Part shown: one piece after another, positions 1 to 14,811 of the stretch | How positions within the stretch are numbered: the stretch's first letter is position 1 | Layout: the number at the start of each line of letters is the position of its first letter | Program-made: the position numbers and the translations under genes | Source: Collodictyon triciliatum | Lineage: Eukaryota; CRuMs | Direction: 5' to 3' | DNA length: 22,092 bases | Assembly: GCA_043381765.1 (NCBI GenBank) | Contig: JBHJMP010001158.1 | Location: 1-22,092 of the forward strand | Notes under the pieces: model-generated | Told to the model about the DNA's origin: nothing | The model's input: only the letters and a program-made list of their open reading frames with translations | The model's database searches: none

Positions 1-260
1 ATGGTCTCTTCCCAAAGTTTGTTCGCTTTCAAGAAGGAGGCGAGCGCATCTGTGAGCCTGCGGGCCTTGTTCTTGTTGTAAACGACTTGCTCGACCCCGT
101 GCAAAAATACTGTTCGCTCAGAGAGACTTGCAGGCGGCTTCCTTGCACGGGTCTTCCTAGACTTACGTGCAACTCGGGGTTTTTCCGCACCAGCGTTGGA
201 ACCTGAAGAGCTGGCTGCAACTTGTAGAGTCTTCGGCGGGTCGCGGTTTGTGCTTTTCAT
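1..260 (-). CDS. Unrecognised basic protein, 5' part (runs off the left edge)
   Basis: An open frame starts at an ATG at 260-258 on the minus strand and stays open for 86 codons to the window edge. The N-terminus begins MKSTNRDPPKTLQ, followed by a Ser/Gly/Ala-rich stretch and a strongly basic tract (VARKSRKTRARKPP, about residues 36-50). A more regular, probably helical segment follows, containing VVYNKNKARRLTDALASF and ending near NKLWEE. The change from disordered basic N-terminus to an amphipathic Lys/Arg/Leu-rich stretch looks like real coding sequence. The basic tract could act as a nuclear localisation signal or bind nucleic acid, which is inference. I do not recognise the family. It is transcribed away from the DCAF11-like gene at 678, leaving about 420 bp between the two starts. 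No in-frame stop or clear donor is seen before the edge. Confidence 0.6.
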   Translation of the reverse strand, partial: MKSTNRDPPKTLQVAASSSGSNAGAEKPRVARKSRKTRARKPPASLSERTVFLHGVEQVVYNKNKARRLTDALASFLKANKLWEET

Positions 261-677
261 TTGGCAGGATTGTGTATTCCATCAGATGCACTTGTCGAAC
301 GATTTATCCGCACACAAAACTCACGCTTCTTTCAATTACCCGAGGTTGTCATCGTGTGTGTCTCTGATCTAATCGCAGTTATCCGGCACCATTTCATCAT
401 GCTAAGTTAAACGATATTTATTCCATACTAGATGAATCTTAAGTAGAATCGCAACGATTGACGTATCAAAATTTACATGTATGGCGGCTGAAACCCAGTT
501 GTATTATAATTTCCACATATATTCAAAGTCTCATAAAATCATTTTCCAGCAACAGAACACAAAAACAGTCCGCCAGATCTGCAAGCACAGGAGCGTTCCA
601 CGATCAAGCTGCCTCACTCACGATCTTCAGTCACGATCCTTACTCACCTTCCTGCAAGAAGCCACTAGCCCAAGAGA
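261..677. promoter_or_regulatory. Intergenic region between divergent gene starts
   Basis: This 417 bp lies between the minus-strand start at 260 and the plus-strand DCAF11-like start at 678, so it should hold both promoters and both 5' UTRs. I see no convincing TATA box, no long repeat and no protein-like open frame. The promoter role is inferred from gene orientation alone. Confidence 0.4.
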
Positions 678-4612
<3,935 letters not shown>

Positions 4613-5412
4613 CCCAGATACGATTCCCCAGGAAGAGAGACAACTTCGAAATTGGATGTTTCCCACCACACTTTCTTCCATTTCTCTTTCACCCTTTTTC
4701 TTTCTTGGCAGGTCTGTAATGCGTGATTATGCCAGAGAATCTGTTCCCAAAGCAACTCTGTGCCAAGGAAGATTTCATATGTTTCCCTATTATAAATGCA
4801 AACTTTGTGCAGATTTAAACAGATTTAAAACGAAGAAAAAAAAAGCAACAGCAAAGGACTTTGAAAACATGCAGTTTTTTGAGATGGTCCGCATTATTGG
4901 ATAGCGCTGGTTGGTGGGTAAACTTGCGGATAATTTATACGAAATATAATCACTTTGATGCCAACAGAGCCACATTAATGGACGTATCAAAAAATATCAA
5001 TCAAAAGATAGTGGCAACGAAAAAAATAAAAAAACTTTCTGCTTAATCATACCAATTAAGAAAACCAAATGTGGAACTTTATGTAACCACAGATTTACAA
5101 CATATCTGAAACCAATCAAACAAAAAAACAGACGAGGATATGGGTCGCGTTCAAGGATACCAGCAACAGGGGGCACAACAAAGCATAACGCTGCCACGAG
5201 AGACTGCCAAGTGTAAGAGAGCCGTAGGAATCGACAAAACTTTTCTGCATTTGCATGCGCTCGATTCTGGTGCTAAAGTACACAAGAATATGATTCCTAG
5301 ATTTGTGCTTTTTTTTTTCTAGACACAGACCACTTTTTTTCTTCTTCCCTTTGTCACACTCGCCTTTTCGTCTCGCAGCACAGCCGCCAACTTCACAACC
5401 ACAAAAAAAAAA
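4613..5412. other. Intergenic spacer between DCAF11-like and RCL1 genes
   Basis: This 800 bp should hold the 3' UTR of the DCAF11-like gene and the promoter and 5' UTR of RCL1. An AATAAA at 5025-5030 could be a polyadenylation signal but sits in an A-run. From about 5310 the sequence becomes pyrimidine-rich up to the RCL1 start. Several short open frames (60-105 codons) look non-coding in composition. I see no RNA gene. Confidence 0.5.
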
Positions 5413-8011
5413 ATGTCAATCGTCCGCTTGAAAGGGAGCCAACAGTTTCGGTATCGAATTGTTTCGTCCATCCTTTCGAGTCGACCAATTAAAATCGTAG
5501 ACATTCGCGACGAAGAAGAGGAGCCTGGTTTGAAAGGTGTTGATTGACTATTTTTTTCTCTCCATTCTCTACACGTAGTTTATTAAAAAGAATATTTTAG
5601 AAATATGTCTCTGGAACCTTGCAACTATTTTATTCAGCAAAATCCATGTATTCTTTTGACAGATTTTGAAGCGTGTTTCCTGCGGCTTGTGGAAAAGATA
5701 TCGAATGGCTGTGTAATTGAAATCAACGAGACAGGAACACAACTGATGTTCCGACCGGGAATCCTGGTTGGTGGAAAAATCGGGGATCACGAGTGCAGCG
5801 TGAGTCGTGGCATTGGATACTTTATGGAAGGTCTCCTGTGTCTGGCTCCGTTCTGCAAGAAGCCTCTAGAAGTCACACTCAGCGGAGTCACGAACAATAC
5901 AATCGACATCAGCGTATGTCCCTAATACACTTACACTTACACTTACACTTACAAGCACATGCACGCACAAAGCATAATAGCTTTCCTTTCGTTCCCCTTT
6001 CTTTATTTACTCAAAAGGTCATTGATGGATTTTCCATATTATTTGTAAAAAAAAAAAAAATAAAAAAAATCAAGGTTGACACGATTAGAACATGCTCGAT
6101 AAAGCTCCTGAAGAATTTTGGTATCGAAGACACCATCGAGTTCAAAGTAGGTTTCATGCGCATCAAATGATATTGTATTTCTCAATCAAGTGGTGCTTAT
6201 CTGTTTTTGAATAATCCGATTAACTATGAAAAATTCATTTTGTAATACAAATATATATCTTTAGATATGGCAGAGTTTTGTTACCGTTTGTTTTTTAATT
6301 TAGAGCTAATGTGAAGTCTTTTTTCTTGAATCAGATTAAAAAACGTGGAGCACCTCCATCAGGCGGAGGAGAAGTGTATTTCAAGTGTCCAATCGTAGTG
6401 TCTTTGAAGCCTCTGATGCTAATCAACGAGGGAAAGATACGACGCATCCGTGGACTTGCATATCCTTATATTTGTTTTAATACTCTATCTAATTAATACT
6501 ATCAAGAAATAATTACGAATGTTTAACAAGTCGAATTCATTCTACCCAATATTTTTCTTATAATTGGTTTTAAATTCAAAAGCTTTATTTATGATTGAAG
6601 TTAAGCAATTTTTTTCCTGCACTTATACCCACGCCTTATATGTTCAAACTCTGTTATATACACACTTAACCAAAGCACATATTCAGCTCGCGTTGCTCCA
6701 AACACAACAAGTCGAATAGTCGATTCTTCCAAACAAATTCTTACCCAATGTGTTCCTGACGTATTCATCTACACAGACCATTACAAGGGAGCAGAATCTG
6801 GAAAGTAAAAATCATATTTTTGAATAAGCACGCGTGAAAATTCCATGCTTTGGTATCCATGGATTTCATATTCCTACGTATTATAATTCAAATGATTTTT
6901 TTTTTATTTTTTCATCCAGTACTTGCGGTACTGAGACATGAACCTCATCTATCTCTTTGTTTATCATGAAAATATTGTTCATAAAACGAAAATAATAATA
7001 ATAATAATCGGCCAAAAACGAATAATAATACTAACAACAAAAACACAGCGTTAATAAAAAGACAAAAAAATGTATATAAACTAAAATAAAATATAATGAC
7101 GTTTCCCTGGAACCAAAGTTAATGACCCACGTCTTTACAATACATGGACACCCTCCCTTCGTAGTTCACCAGGATACGGCCTGTCACTCCTTGCAGACAC
7201 AACAACAGGGTGTATGCTATCCGTAGATGCCTGTGGTGAGGGTGGAGAAACGCCAGAGGACCTTGGCTCCTATGTTTCGCGGTTGATGGTTCAGGAGATT
7301 GCCAAGGTCAGGCTTTTCTTATTTGTCAATTTTTTTTATTTTTGATATCAAAGTAGGTGTACTTATTCCTATGCGTCGTCCTCACGAATACAATCTTCAT
7401 TCATATCGTGGTGTGTTTTCTATCTCCTTTTATTGCTTCCGTCTGCGCGAGTGATAAAACATTAAATGTTGTCATGCGTCGAACTCCTTTCTTTCATCTG
7501 TAGGGTGGGTGCGTTGATAGTGCCCACCAGTGTATGATGCTTCTTTTTATGGTTCTCTGCCCCGAGGATGTCTCCAAGATTCGATTTGGCAAGCTCTCGG
7601 AATATTCGTACGACTTTCTTTCATCCAACAAAGATTCGAGTCTCAACTCTCCACACCATAATAATCTATCATTCGAATCTATTCTTGATATTTCCATAAT
7701 CAAATCTCGATTATTATTTTTTTTTTTTGTAATCTTCGTGGGCCATATGATCGCACCAAAAGTTGATTTCGTATTGAATATTATGCAATTATACCACCAT
7801 TCATCCACATCATGGGCAGCAAACATCATCATCCTTCTCTTCTCTTTTTTTTTCTTTCATTTTCTTTCACTACCGCAGGGTTGAGTTTCTACGCCTTCTC
7901 AAGGAGTTTTTCGGGGTGACATTCAAGGTACAGACTGACCCAGACACAAAGACGATTCTCCTCACGTGTATGGGCATCGGCTTCAAAAACCTCAGCAAGA
8001 AAGTCTCATAA
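5413..8011 (+). CDS. RCL1: RNA 3'-phosphate cyclase-like protein Rcl1 (8 exons)
   Basis: Exons are 5413-5536, 5663-5913, 6075-6146, 6335-6459, 6679-6804, 7165-7306, 7504-7607 and 7879-8011, giving 358 residues (yeast Rcl1 367, human about 373). Family landmarks run end to end: FRYRIVSSILSSRPIKI, the GLKDFEACFLRLVEKISNG block, YRPGI-like FRPGILVGGKIG, KRGAPPSGGGEVYF, GLAYSARVAP, SGNSPGYGLSLLADT, PEDLG, GGCVDSAHQ, and the C-terminal GIGFKNLSKK just before the TAA. Rcl1 is a nucleolar protein that partners the GTPase Bms1 and is needed for early 18S pre-rRNA cleavage; it belongs to the cyclase fold but is regarded as lacking cyclase activity. Start ATG follows an A-run and begins MSIVRLKGSQQFR, matching the family N-terminus. 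The intron after exon 4 appears to be U12-type AT-AC. Asn replaces the usual Lys in SG(K)SPG. Confidence 0.95.
5925..5953. repeat. (CTTACA)n hexamer repeat
   Basis: Four to five copies of a 6-bp unit start just after the exon 2 donor of RCL1, inside intron 2. Confidence 0.85.
6460..6678 (+). other. U12-type AT-AC intron in RCL1
   Basis: The intron opens with ATATCCTTAT, matching the minor-spliceosome donor ATATCCTT exactly. It carries a CACTTAAC branch-point-like element at 6663-6670 and ends AAAGCAC|ATATTCAG, with the final AC about nine bases past the branch adenosine. There is no long polypyrimidine tract before the end, as expected for U12 introns. Removing it splits Ala191 (GC|A) and restores GLAYSARVAP, which aligns without gaps to yeast GVAYSTRVSP. 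Confidence 0.85.
6988..7008. repeat. (AAT)n microsatellite
   Basis: About seven AAT units lie in the fifth RCL1 intron (6805-7164), in a strongly A-rich stretch. Confidence 0.85.
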
Positions 8012-8190
8012 AACCCAAGCCAACAAAAAACAATATTGTTACTTCCGCAATAGCTTTGTTGACAACACGCCACAACCCACATTCGACTCACAAAATCCTA
8101 CCGTTCTTAAAGTTCACTGCGTTCTCCGAAATTCCATTCGCGTGGCCACACTTTCGCCCCGCCATTCGGATAGCGGCACTGTCCAGACAA

Positions 8191-8891
8191 ATGTCCAAAT
8201 CAACCCATCTTCCATTGAACAATCTGAACCCAAGTAGGGCAAAGACGATCTCACCTGACAAACACACTTCGCACGCAGAAAGAGAGGTGTCACCCGCTTT
8301 TTCCTCGCAAAGAAGCCGCAGAAACCCCAACGCTATGCGCAGCGAACACATCGACACCGATGAAGGCCGCTTTGTTCTATACCAGACAGCACCATCGAGA
8401 CGCATCCTGGTTCATGAATTGCGCAGATCTGAAGCCGGAGTCCGCAAAGCGTTCGTGAAGTTCATAGACTTTAGCTTTGACTTTGACTTTGACTTTGGCT
8501 TTGACCCAACGACAACGTCCTCATTCCACGTGGGCAACCCCGATGGCCAACAGGCTAGTTCTCACCCGTGCAAGCCTCATGGGAAGTGCCTAACGAAAAG
8601 AGAACGCCAGCAAGTTGTCATGGAGTTTCCGCTTGTTGGAAACGAGTCTGATTTCCTTGTCGATCGGCTTCAAGAGTTGCTTGGCTCCGGCATGGTTGTT
8701 GTCCGTGGGGAGGGTGCGTTTGTCACTGTGTCTGCGTCCGTCAGGCTGAGAGGTGGTGGGCCGACTCAGTCTCGCATGAAAGCAGAGTCTGCAAAGGCCT
8801 TGGCCAAATCTCCGACAGAGGTATTCCGTCATATTCAAGTTTTGTATCATCTGTTAGTGTTAGTGTTGATGTGATTTGATTCAATCAGGAT

Positions 8892-8978
<87 letters not shown>

Positions 8979-11900
8979 NNNNNNNNNNNNNNNNNNNNNN
9001 NNNNNNNNNNNNNNNNNNNNNNNNNNNNNNNNNNNNNNNNNNNNNNNNNNNNNNNNNNNNNNNNNNNNNNNNNNNNNNNNNNNNNNNNNNNNNNNNNNNN
9101 NNNNNNNNNNNNNNNNNNNNNNNNNNNNNNNNNNNNNNNNNNNNNNNNNNNNNNNNNNNNNNNNNNNNNNNNNNNNNNNNNNNNNNNNNNNNNNNNNNNN
9201 NNNNNNNNNNNNNNNNNNNNNNNNNNNNNNNNNNNNNNNNNNNNNNNNNNNNNNNNNNNNNNNNNNNNNNNNNNNNNNNNNNNNNNNNNNNNNNNNNNNN
9301 NNNNNNNNNNNNNNNNNAAAGAAAAAAGAAAAAAGAAAAAAGAAAAAAGAAAAAAGAAAAAAGAAAAAAGAAAAAAGAAAAAAGAAAAAAGAAAAAGAAA
9401 AAAGAAAAAGAAAAAAAGAAAAAGAAAAAGAAAAAGAAATAGAAAAAGAAATAGAAAAAGAATAAGAATAAGACAAGAAAAAGATAAAAGAAGGCTTCGA
9501 TATTCCTTGAATTACAATTTTTTTTTTGTCAAAAATCTATCAGAGGAAAATCGAGATCGAAGTCATCCACGAAGAGAGTGCAGCAAGTAGAATAGAAAGA
9601 GTGAAGCGAATGAGAATTCCAGAGCTGGACGATGCTGATTGGTTCTCGACCAATCGCGATGACCCGACAACCCAGTATGAAATCATGAGTCTTTTTGCTT
9701 CTGGTGCTGCTGACGGGCCACTCCTTGAGAAAGGGCGTGCACGGGCTTTCAAATACATCTCAGACTTCACCTCACGTTCCATCAGTATATCCACCATGAA
9801 TCAAAACAAGCCTTTATGTTTCATCCAAGATGCCTACATATCCAATTACTTGTTGACGGGACTATCTGTTCGCTACCGGCAAGACGGACCAAGTCCTGAG
9901 TTATTGGAAATAATTCTTGAGTGTTTGTTGGCAAATAATGCGAATGTGCTCCGAAAGGACGTCATCAGTCATCTCTTCGGGTCAATCACCTCGAATTCAA
10001 GATATTTTATATCAGATGATTCAACCAAAGGGAAACACAGTCTTATCCATCTGGCAAAAATCGGGATTATTTTATCCAGATACTCTTATGATACCTTGGA
10101 TTTGGATGAGCTTCAAAAATTCATATCTGCTTGTAGCCCTACTTGGATAATAAGCCGTGCATTCGGAACACTTCAGTCCTGCTTGCAAGAACGTGTTACA
10201 TACTTAAGCGCGCAAGCCTATCGCTCTGCCATACACCAAGCGATGCTATCTATTTACAATCATACAAAGGCCGAGATGTCAATGAAGAAGATAGTTGCTC
10301 TGAGGAATTGCAAGGGTGTCTTCTTCTTCGACACGACTTCCACTTCTTCAAATATGCCAACAGCTGAACAAAAGTTGGATTCTCAAAGCTCAGAAATTGC
10401 ACTCCTGCAAATCTCTAGCACACCATCGTTATCAGGTCTTCAGAATGTATCTCTACTTCCCTCCAATGCAGTGACCTTGCATTCGAATAGTAGTGGAAAT
10501 TTCCCACATAGAGTTGATGAAGTCTACATGAACGTCAAATACTGGTTCATTTTAGTCCAAAATGTATATGACATAATGAGCAGCAGGCCGCATGATGTCT
10601 TTGCATTTCTACAATCACCACTTTTCAGACTCCACGCCAACGACTATACTCAGTTCCTTATCATGAAGCTTCTTTGCAAAAAATTCAAAACCAGCCTCAA
10701 GGCTAAGCAGCGCAAAATTTTCCTGGAAACTCTAGACTTCTTCAAAGACATAACACCGGGTTATTCGGGTGAAATAATGCTTGACACATATGCGGTATGC
10801 AAAGAAGAAATGATCAACTTCAAGCCCTCTTTCATACACAAAGCTCAGTGCGAAGATGATGAAAATGAAACCAGCCTAGCAAAATTTCCACAAGGCATAG
10901 ACTTTTCATTTGCTAGCTCATGGTTCCACACCGGAATAGCTGCCCTTCGCATTTTGATTCTGAGTGACCCTGAGATTTTAAAAGCAGACAAAAATTTTGT
11001 CGAGCCTCTATGCCAGCATCAGTATATAGACAGCAGAGGTGATAAATCAAGGGCCGAAGAGAAGAAACCAGTAGATTTCCTTTTAAATTTTATCAACTCG
11101 ACAAATCCTGCACGGACGGTTCTAGTCACAGGACATGCAGGCTCTGGAAAATCCTGGTTAGCTCTCAAAGTAACCAAGCACCTTTGTGAACAGACAACAT
11201 TGAAACAGCCGCTTGTTTGCTTAGCACACGGCCCAATGATAGCAAATATCTCGACAGATTTAGTTCCAAGTCTCCTGAAGAGTCCGTGGCACAGATACGA
11301 CGATTCCACTGCGAGTAAATACTTTTCTGGATTCAGTGACAACCATATAGCTCAGTTAAGGAAGCAGCGATATCCTATCTATGTGTTGATTGATTCAGCA
11401 GAGTTGATACCTCTGCAGTCTAAATCCCTTTTTGAATCCAATCGACTAAGTGAATGGAACATCCGAATCATATTCTTTGGTACCTTTGTGGAGGATATTG
11501 GAGCAGATGTAATTTGTCCGTTCACATCGTGGGATGGAAATAATCGTCCTCAAATCGAAAGGATTCATCTACTCCCCTTCAATACTGAGCAAACAATATC
11601 ATTAATTACAAAATTAGGTGCTTCTCTGGATATCAGTAGTATCTCACTTGATTTCTATACTCAACTGCATTCTGTGATTCCAGAGATGAAGGAACTTGGA
11701 AAAAGCCCCTTATTTTGCCGTCTTATCTTGAATTTCATTCCAGAGTTTTGGGGTAGAGTGGAAAGCATGGGTGAAAATATCCAAGGGGTGGGGCCAATCA
11801 TCCGACAGTTCTTTTGGGAATCGCTCTGTTTATCTTTTATCAAATCGAGACACCAACGTAATTCAGAGTGCATCCCCAACTGGGCTGGTATGGTGCCAGC

Positions 11901-14811
11901 TGAATGGTTGAATGGTACAATCGAGATGTGCAAATCAGCTGCCGTCCTGATGAATTCATTAAAAAAAGATGTTGTGAATCTCAAAACAGTACTGGAGCAC
12001 AGCAATGACCCCTTGGTCGCACAGTTCAACAGAAACTATGGGATCTACTGTGAAGGACTTCTCAAACTAGGGCCTTTTGTACAAATGAAAGGGAATTGGG
12101 TCATGTTTCACCCTTTAATTTCTAAAAATGTGTTCCTTGTACAAGAAGACTCGTCACCCAACAAGTCGAGTTGGTTCGAATCTTTAGATGGCACAATCGA
12201 AGTATCAGACCTTGATAATTTGGGGTCTGAAAACCTGCTGACTGAACATGTGGTCAAGCAATTGATACAACATTCCGAACCTTTCCTTTCTCCTCTGACA
12301 TACCAACAGATTGGTGATGTTTACTTTGAAGACGTCAAGATGATTAGCTTTCTTCTCAAAATCATCGATGAATCGAGGTCGAACCCATGCAAGGCCATTG
12401 CAGCATCCAAAGCAATGACGGCTTTGAAGTATATGCGGTATACGTTTTCTAGAGATGATTTTCACAAAGTTATGATTCCATATGCAGATCTATCCTTCGC
12501 GCCACTTGAAGGAGTGGATTTTACAGAGGCTGACCTTTCCCATGTATCATTTGTTTGCAGTAGATTGAAATCATGCACTTTCACATCATGTGAGCTTGGT
12601 GAAGTCAACACAGAACTGATTGATTATATGGAGACATTTAAATGTGCACATATTATACTGTGCACGTGGAGCAGAAATTCTACAGAATCAATCATATCAC
12701 ATGCGATTCCTAGCAGCGAGAAGCCGTTTACAGTCGTCCAGTCTTTGATTTTAGGCCGCAACAGGTCGATTCAAAATCATAACTGGTCTGTTCCATATGC
12801 CATTCGATGCATGTGCGAAACGAAAGACTTTAAAGACGAGAGTCTTCTTGTGACTGGAGGAACGGACGGATTTATTCGCATCTGGTCACCCACCCGAGGA
12901 ACCGAGATAGAGGCACTGCAGTGTCCCCAAAAATGTGTGATTCAAACGGTGATATCATACTTGGACTCTAATGGCACATGGTCTATAACCACAGGCGGAG
13001 ACGATGGCAGACTTCGTGTCTGGAATATCGTCTTGAAGAAGCAAATCAACGAGGCCCAGGTCAGCAGACACCCAATACGCTTCCTTGCCAATCTCAAGAG
13101 CAACGGGAGGCGTGGGTGGTTGGTATTTGTGTCGAACAACAGATATGCTGAAGTATGTGACCCGAGGCAAGTTGGCATAGCGCAAAAAACCCTGTCTCAC
13201 ACGTCCGAGATAACAGCCATGAACACCATGGTCTCTCCTAATGGCGTTGACTGGGTTTTAACCACAGGCGTTGACCGCACCGTTTATGTGTGGGACGTCG
13301 ATACAGCGTCTGTGTTTATGTCCATTCGCTTCAAGCTCCCCATCATCCACTTCATCAATCCTTTCCCCAGAGGCGAAAATGCGCACATGGTGGTCCTCAG
13401 CGACAAAAATGGGACGAGCTATGTGTGGGATTTAGTCCATCGTTGCTATGTCGCGCACGTGACCTTAAAATCCGACACAGTGACCGGCGTTTCTCTCATC
13501 AGTCATCCACAAGGAAGCATAGCCTTGGTGGGTGCATCCAAATCAGGGTTTATTAGCATGAGCAACCTCACGCAACAAATTGCTCAGTTCTCGAGAGCGC
13601 CTGCCGTGATGAATTGGGCCGTTGGGTCAAACGAAATTTATGATGCAATCAAGTTTGGCGAAGCTATCTACTTTGTTCAGCTGACTAGCTACGGATCAAT
13701 CACCGTCTGGAACCAGCGCGAGCGACAACCTGTTGCAACATCGCCCACCATGCCATTCCCCATCACATCGGCCAGGTTTGCTGTGCTTTCGGGTGAGAGG
13801 CTTCTCCTTGCGGTTGGAAACAGCCAGTCCACCATCCGCCTGTTCGATGTCAAGACAGCAACTTACACAGACGAGTTTACGGCCCATGACGGAGATGTCT
13901 TTGCTCTCGCTTCGCATAGAGTGCCGATATCCACAACACCTTCCATCCAAGGAAGGGCGTCGCCAAGCGCGTACACCATGCTTATCACACAAGGCACGGA
14001 CGCAATGGTCCGCTTCTGGGACTTGGAGAGAGAAACATGCTTGAAGACTCTCTCCCTTGTCGGAACCCCAGCACTCCGAATAATTAGTTTCCTGGAGCCG
14101 ATGCTTGGATTGTGTGTTTGCTACGCAACATACGATGACAAAATAACAGTGTGGAGCTTCTCGACCGCGCAGAAAGTTGTGGTCCTGTCTGTTCCCTTTT
14201 ACGAGCACTGCGACATTGCGTATGTCAAGTCATCCATACCTGTCATTGCACACACAACCTCCCAGCACGAAATCGTCGCCTTTGATTTACGGACAGGAAT
14301 GCACTTGGCGAGATTTGGCGGACACACAAAGAAAATCAGGCGTCTCGTGGGAATTCCGCTTGGGACATATACGCCGATGGTGCTGAGCGCTTCGGAGGAC
14401 GGAACTGTGCGCCTGTGGAATATCCGTGAGGGCTGTTGCTCGCTGACTCTGAAGCCAGACGTTGGTCGAATCACCGCCCTGAGCGTCTTTAAGAAAACAA
14501 GAGAGGAGTTTGAGGTTGTCTTTGCGTCCGATAGCGGGTTTTCCATCTCAGGCATATTGCGGTTTTCCAGAGCCAAAGTTCAGGATGAATTCGTGAGGCC
14601 AGTCCGCTCCGCCGATGACTACCGAGTCAAGGAAGGAGCAAATCCACTCTGGGGAGACGTTTCGCACATCGCGCCTGTTAGGGTCGAGTGGCTGAAAACA
14701 TCGGTGATGGGTCCGACCGGGTTGGAGCTTGTTGGCGACATGGATTTGCAGAGTGCCAGATGCCCAGAGTCGCTAAAAGCCGTCCTCACTCGCTACTCTA
14801 CCAAGGAATGA
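8191..14811 (+). CDS. STAND-type NACHT NTPase with pentapeptide-like and WD40 repeats (2 exons)
   Basis: Proposed exons are 8191-8820 and 9544-14811, about 1965 residues. The junction is SPTE|RKIEIEV in phase 0, with donor CAGAG|GTATTC and acceptor TCTATCAG|AGG. Domain order: a novel N-terminal ~210 residues; a mostly helical region; a P-loop NTPase with Walker A GHAGSGKS near residue 740 and a Walker B-like strand YPIYVLIDSAEL near 820; a pentapeptide-like stretch near 1190-1230 (DLSFAPLEGVDFTEADLSHV); then about 13 WD40-like units from about 1270 to 1930 (for example VTGGTDGFIRIWS, TTGVDRTVYVWDV, VLSASEDGTVRLWNI), enough for two propellers. STAND ATPases of this layout usually act as nucleotide-switched sensors or scaffolds whose repeats receive the signal; the ligand here is unknown. 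The start is uncertain: 8191 is the first in-frame ATG after the RCL1 stop, and 8335 is an alternative. Any exon lying in the gap at 8979-9317 would be missed. Confidence 0.82.
8472..8506. repeat. Coding (TTTGAC)n hexamer repeat
   Basis: Several TTTGAC units inside the first exon of the NACHT gene encode an alternating Phe-Asp run (FDFDFDFGFD, about residues 94-106). The frame stays open through the repeat. Confidence 0.85.
8894..8978. repeat. Poly(A) tract of 85 bases ending at an assembly gap
   Basis: Eighty-five consecutive A residues run straight into the N block, in the intron of the NACHT gene. The homopolymer probably caused the gap; its true length is unknown. Confidence 0.95.
8979..9317. 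other. Assembly gap (339 N)
   Basis: Unresolved sequence within the predicted intron of the NACHT-WD40 gene, flanked by poly(A) and by a GAAAAA array. The gap length may be an estimate. Confidence 0.99.
9318..9486. repeat. (GAAAAA)n purine array
   Basis: Repeats of G plus four to six A, grading into GAAATA and GAATAA, follow the gap and end about 60 bp before the 3' splice site of the NACHT gene. Open frames of Lys/Arg/Glu or Phe across it are artefacts. Confidence 0.95.

Noticed and set aside
6474-6686. GT-AG alternative for the fourth RCL1 intron
   Set aside because: It gives GLAYPYISRVAP, with two extra residues and a broken conserved Y-S-x-R-V. The AT-AC pair matches both the U12 consensus and the protein alignment.
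8088-8850. Minus-strand open frames of 105 and 86 codons opposite the NACHT first exon
   Set aside because: They have no motif, no continuation by splicing and no start context; the plus frame is longer and splices in phase to the NACHT exon.
8847-9476. Long open frames of poly-Phe or poly-Lys through the N block
   Set aside because: They come only from poly(A), the N run and the GAAAAA array, and sit inside the predicted intron of the NACHT gene.
9526-9543. Start of the large NACHT frame at a TTG at 9526
   Set aside because: It is not an ATG, and the bases up to 9543 form a pyrimidine tract plus CAG acceptor. The phase-0 exon at 8820 joins cleanly at 9544.
12170-12182. GGTTCGAATC resembling a tRNA B box
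   Set aside because: It lies in the coding sequence of the NACHT gene, with no cloverleaf or A box upstream at tRNA distance.
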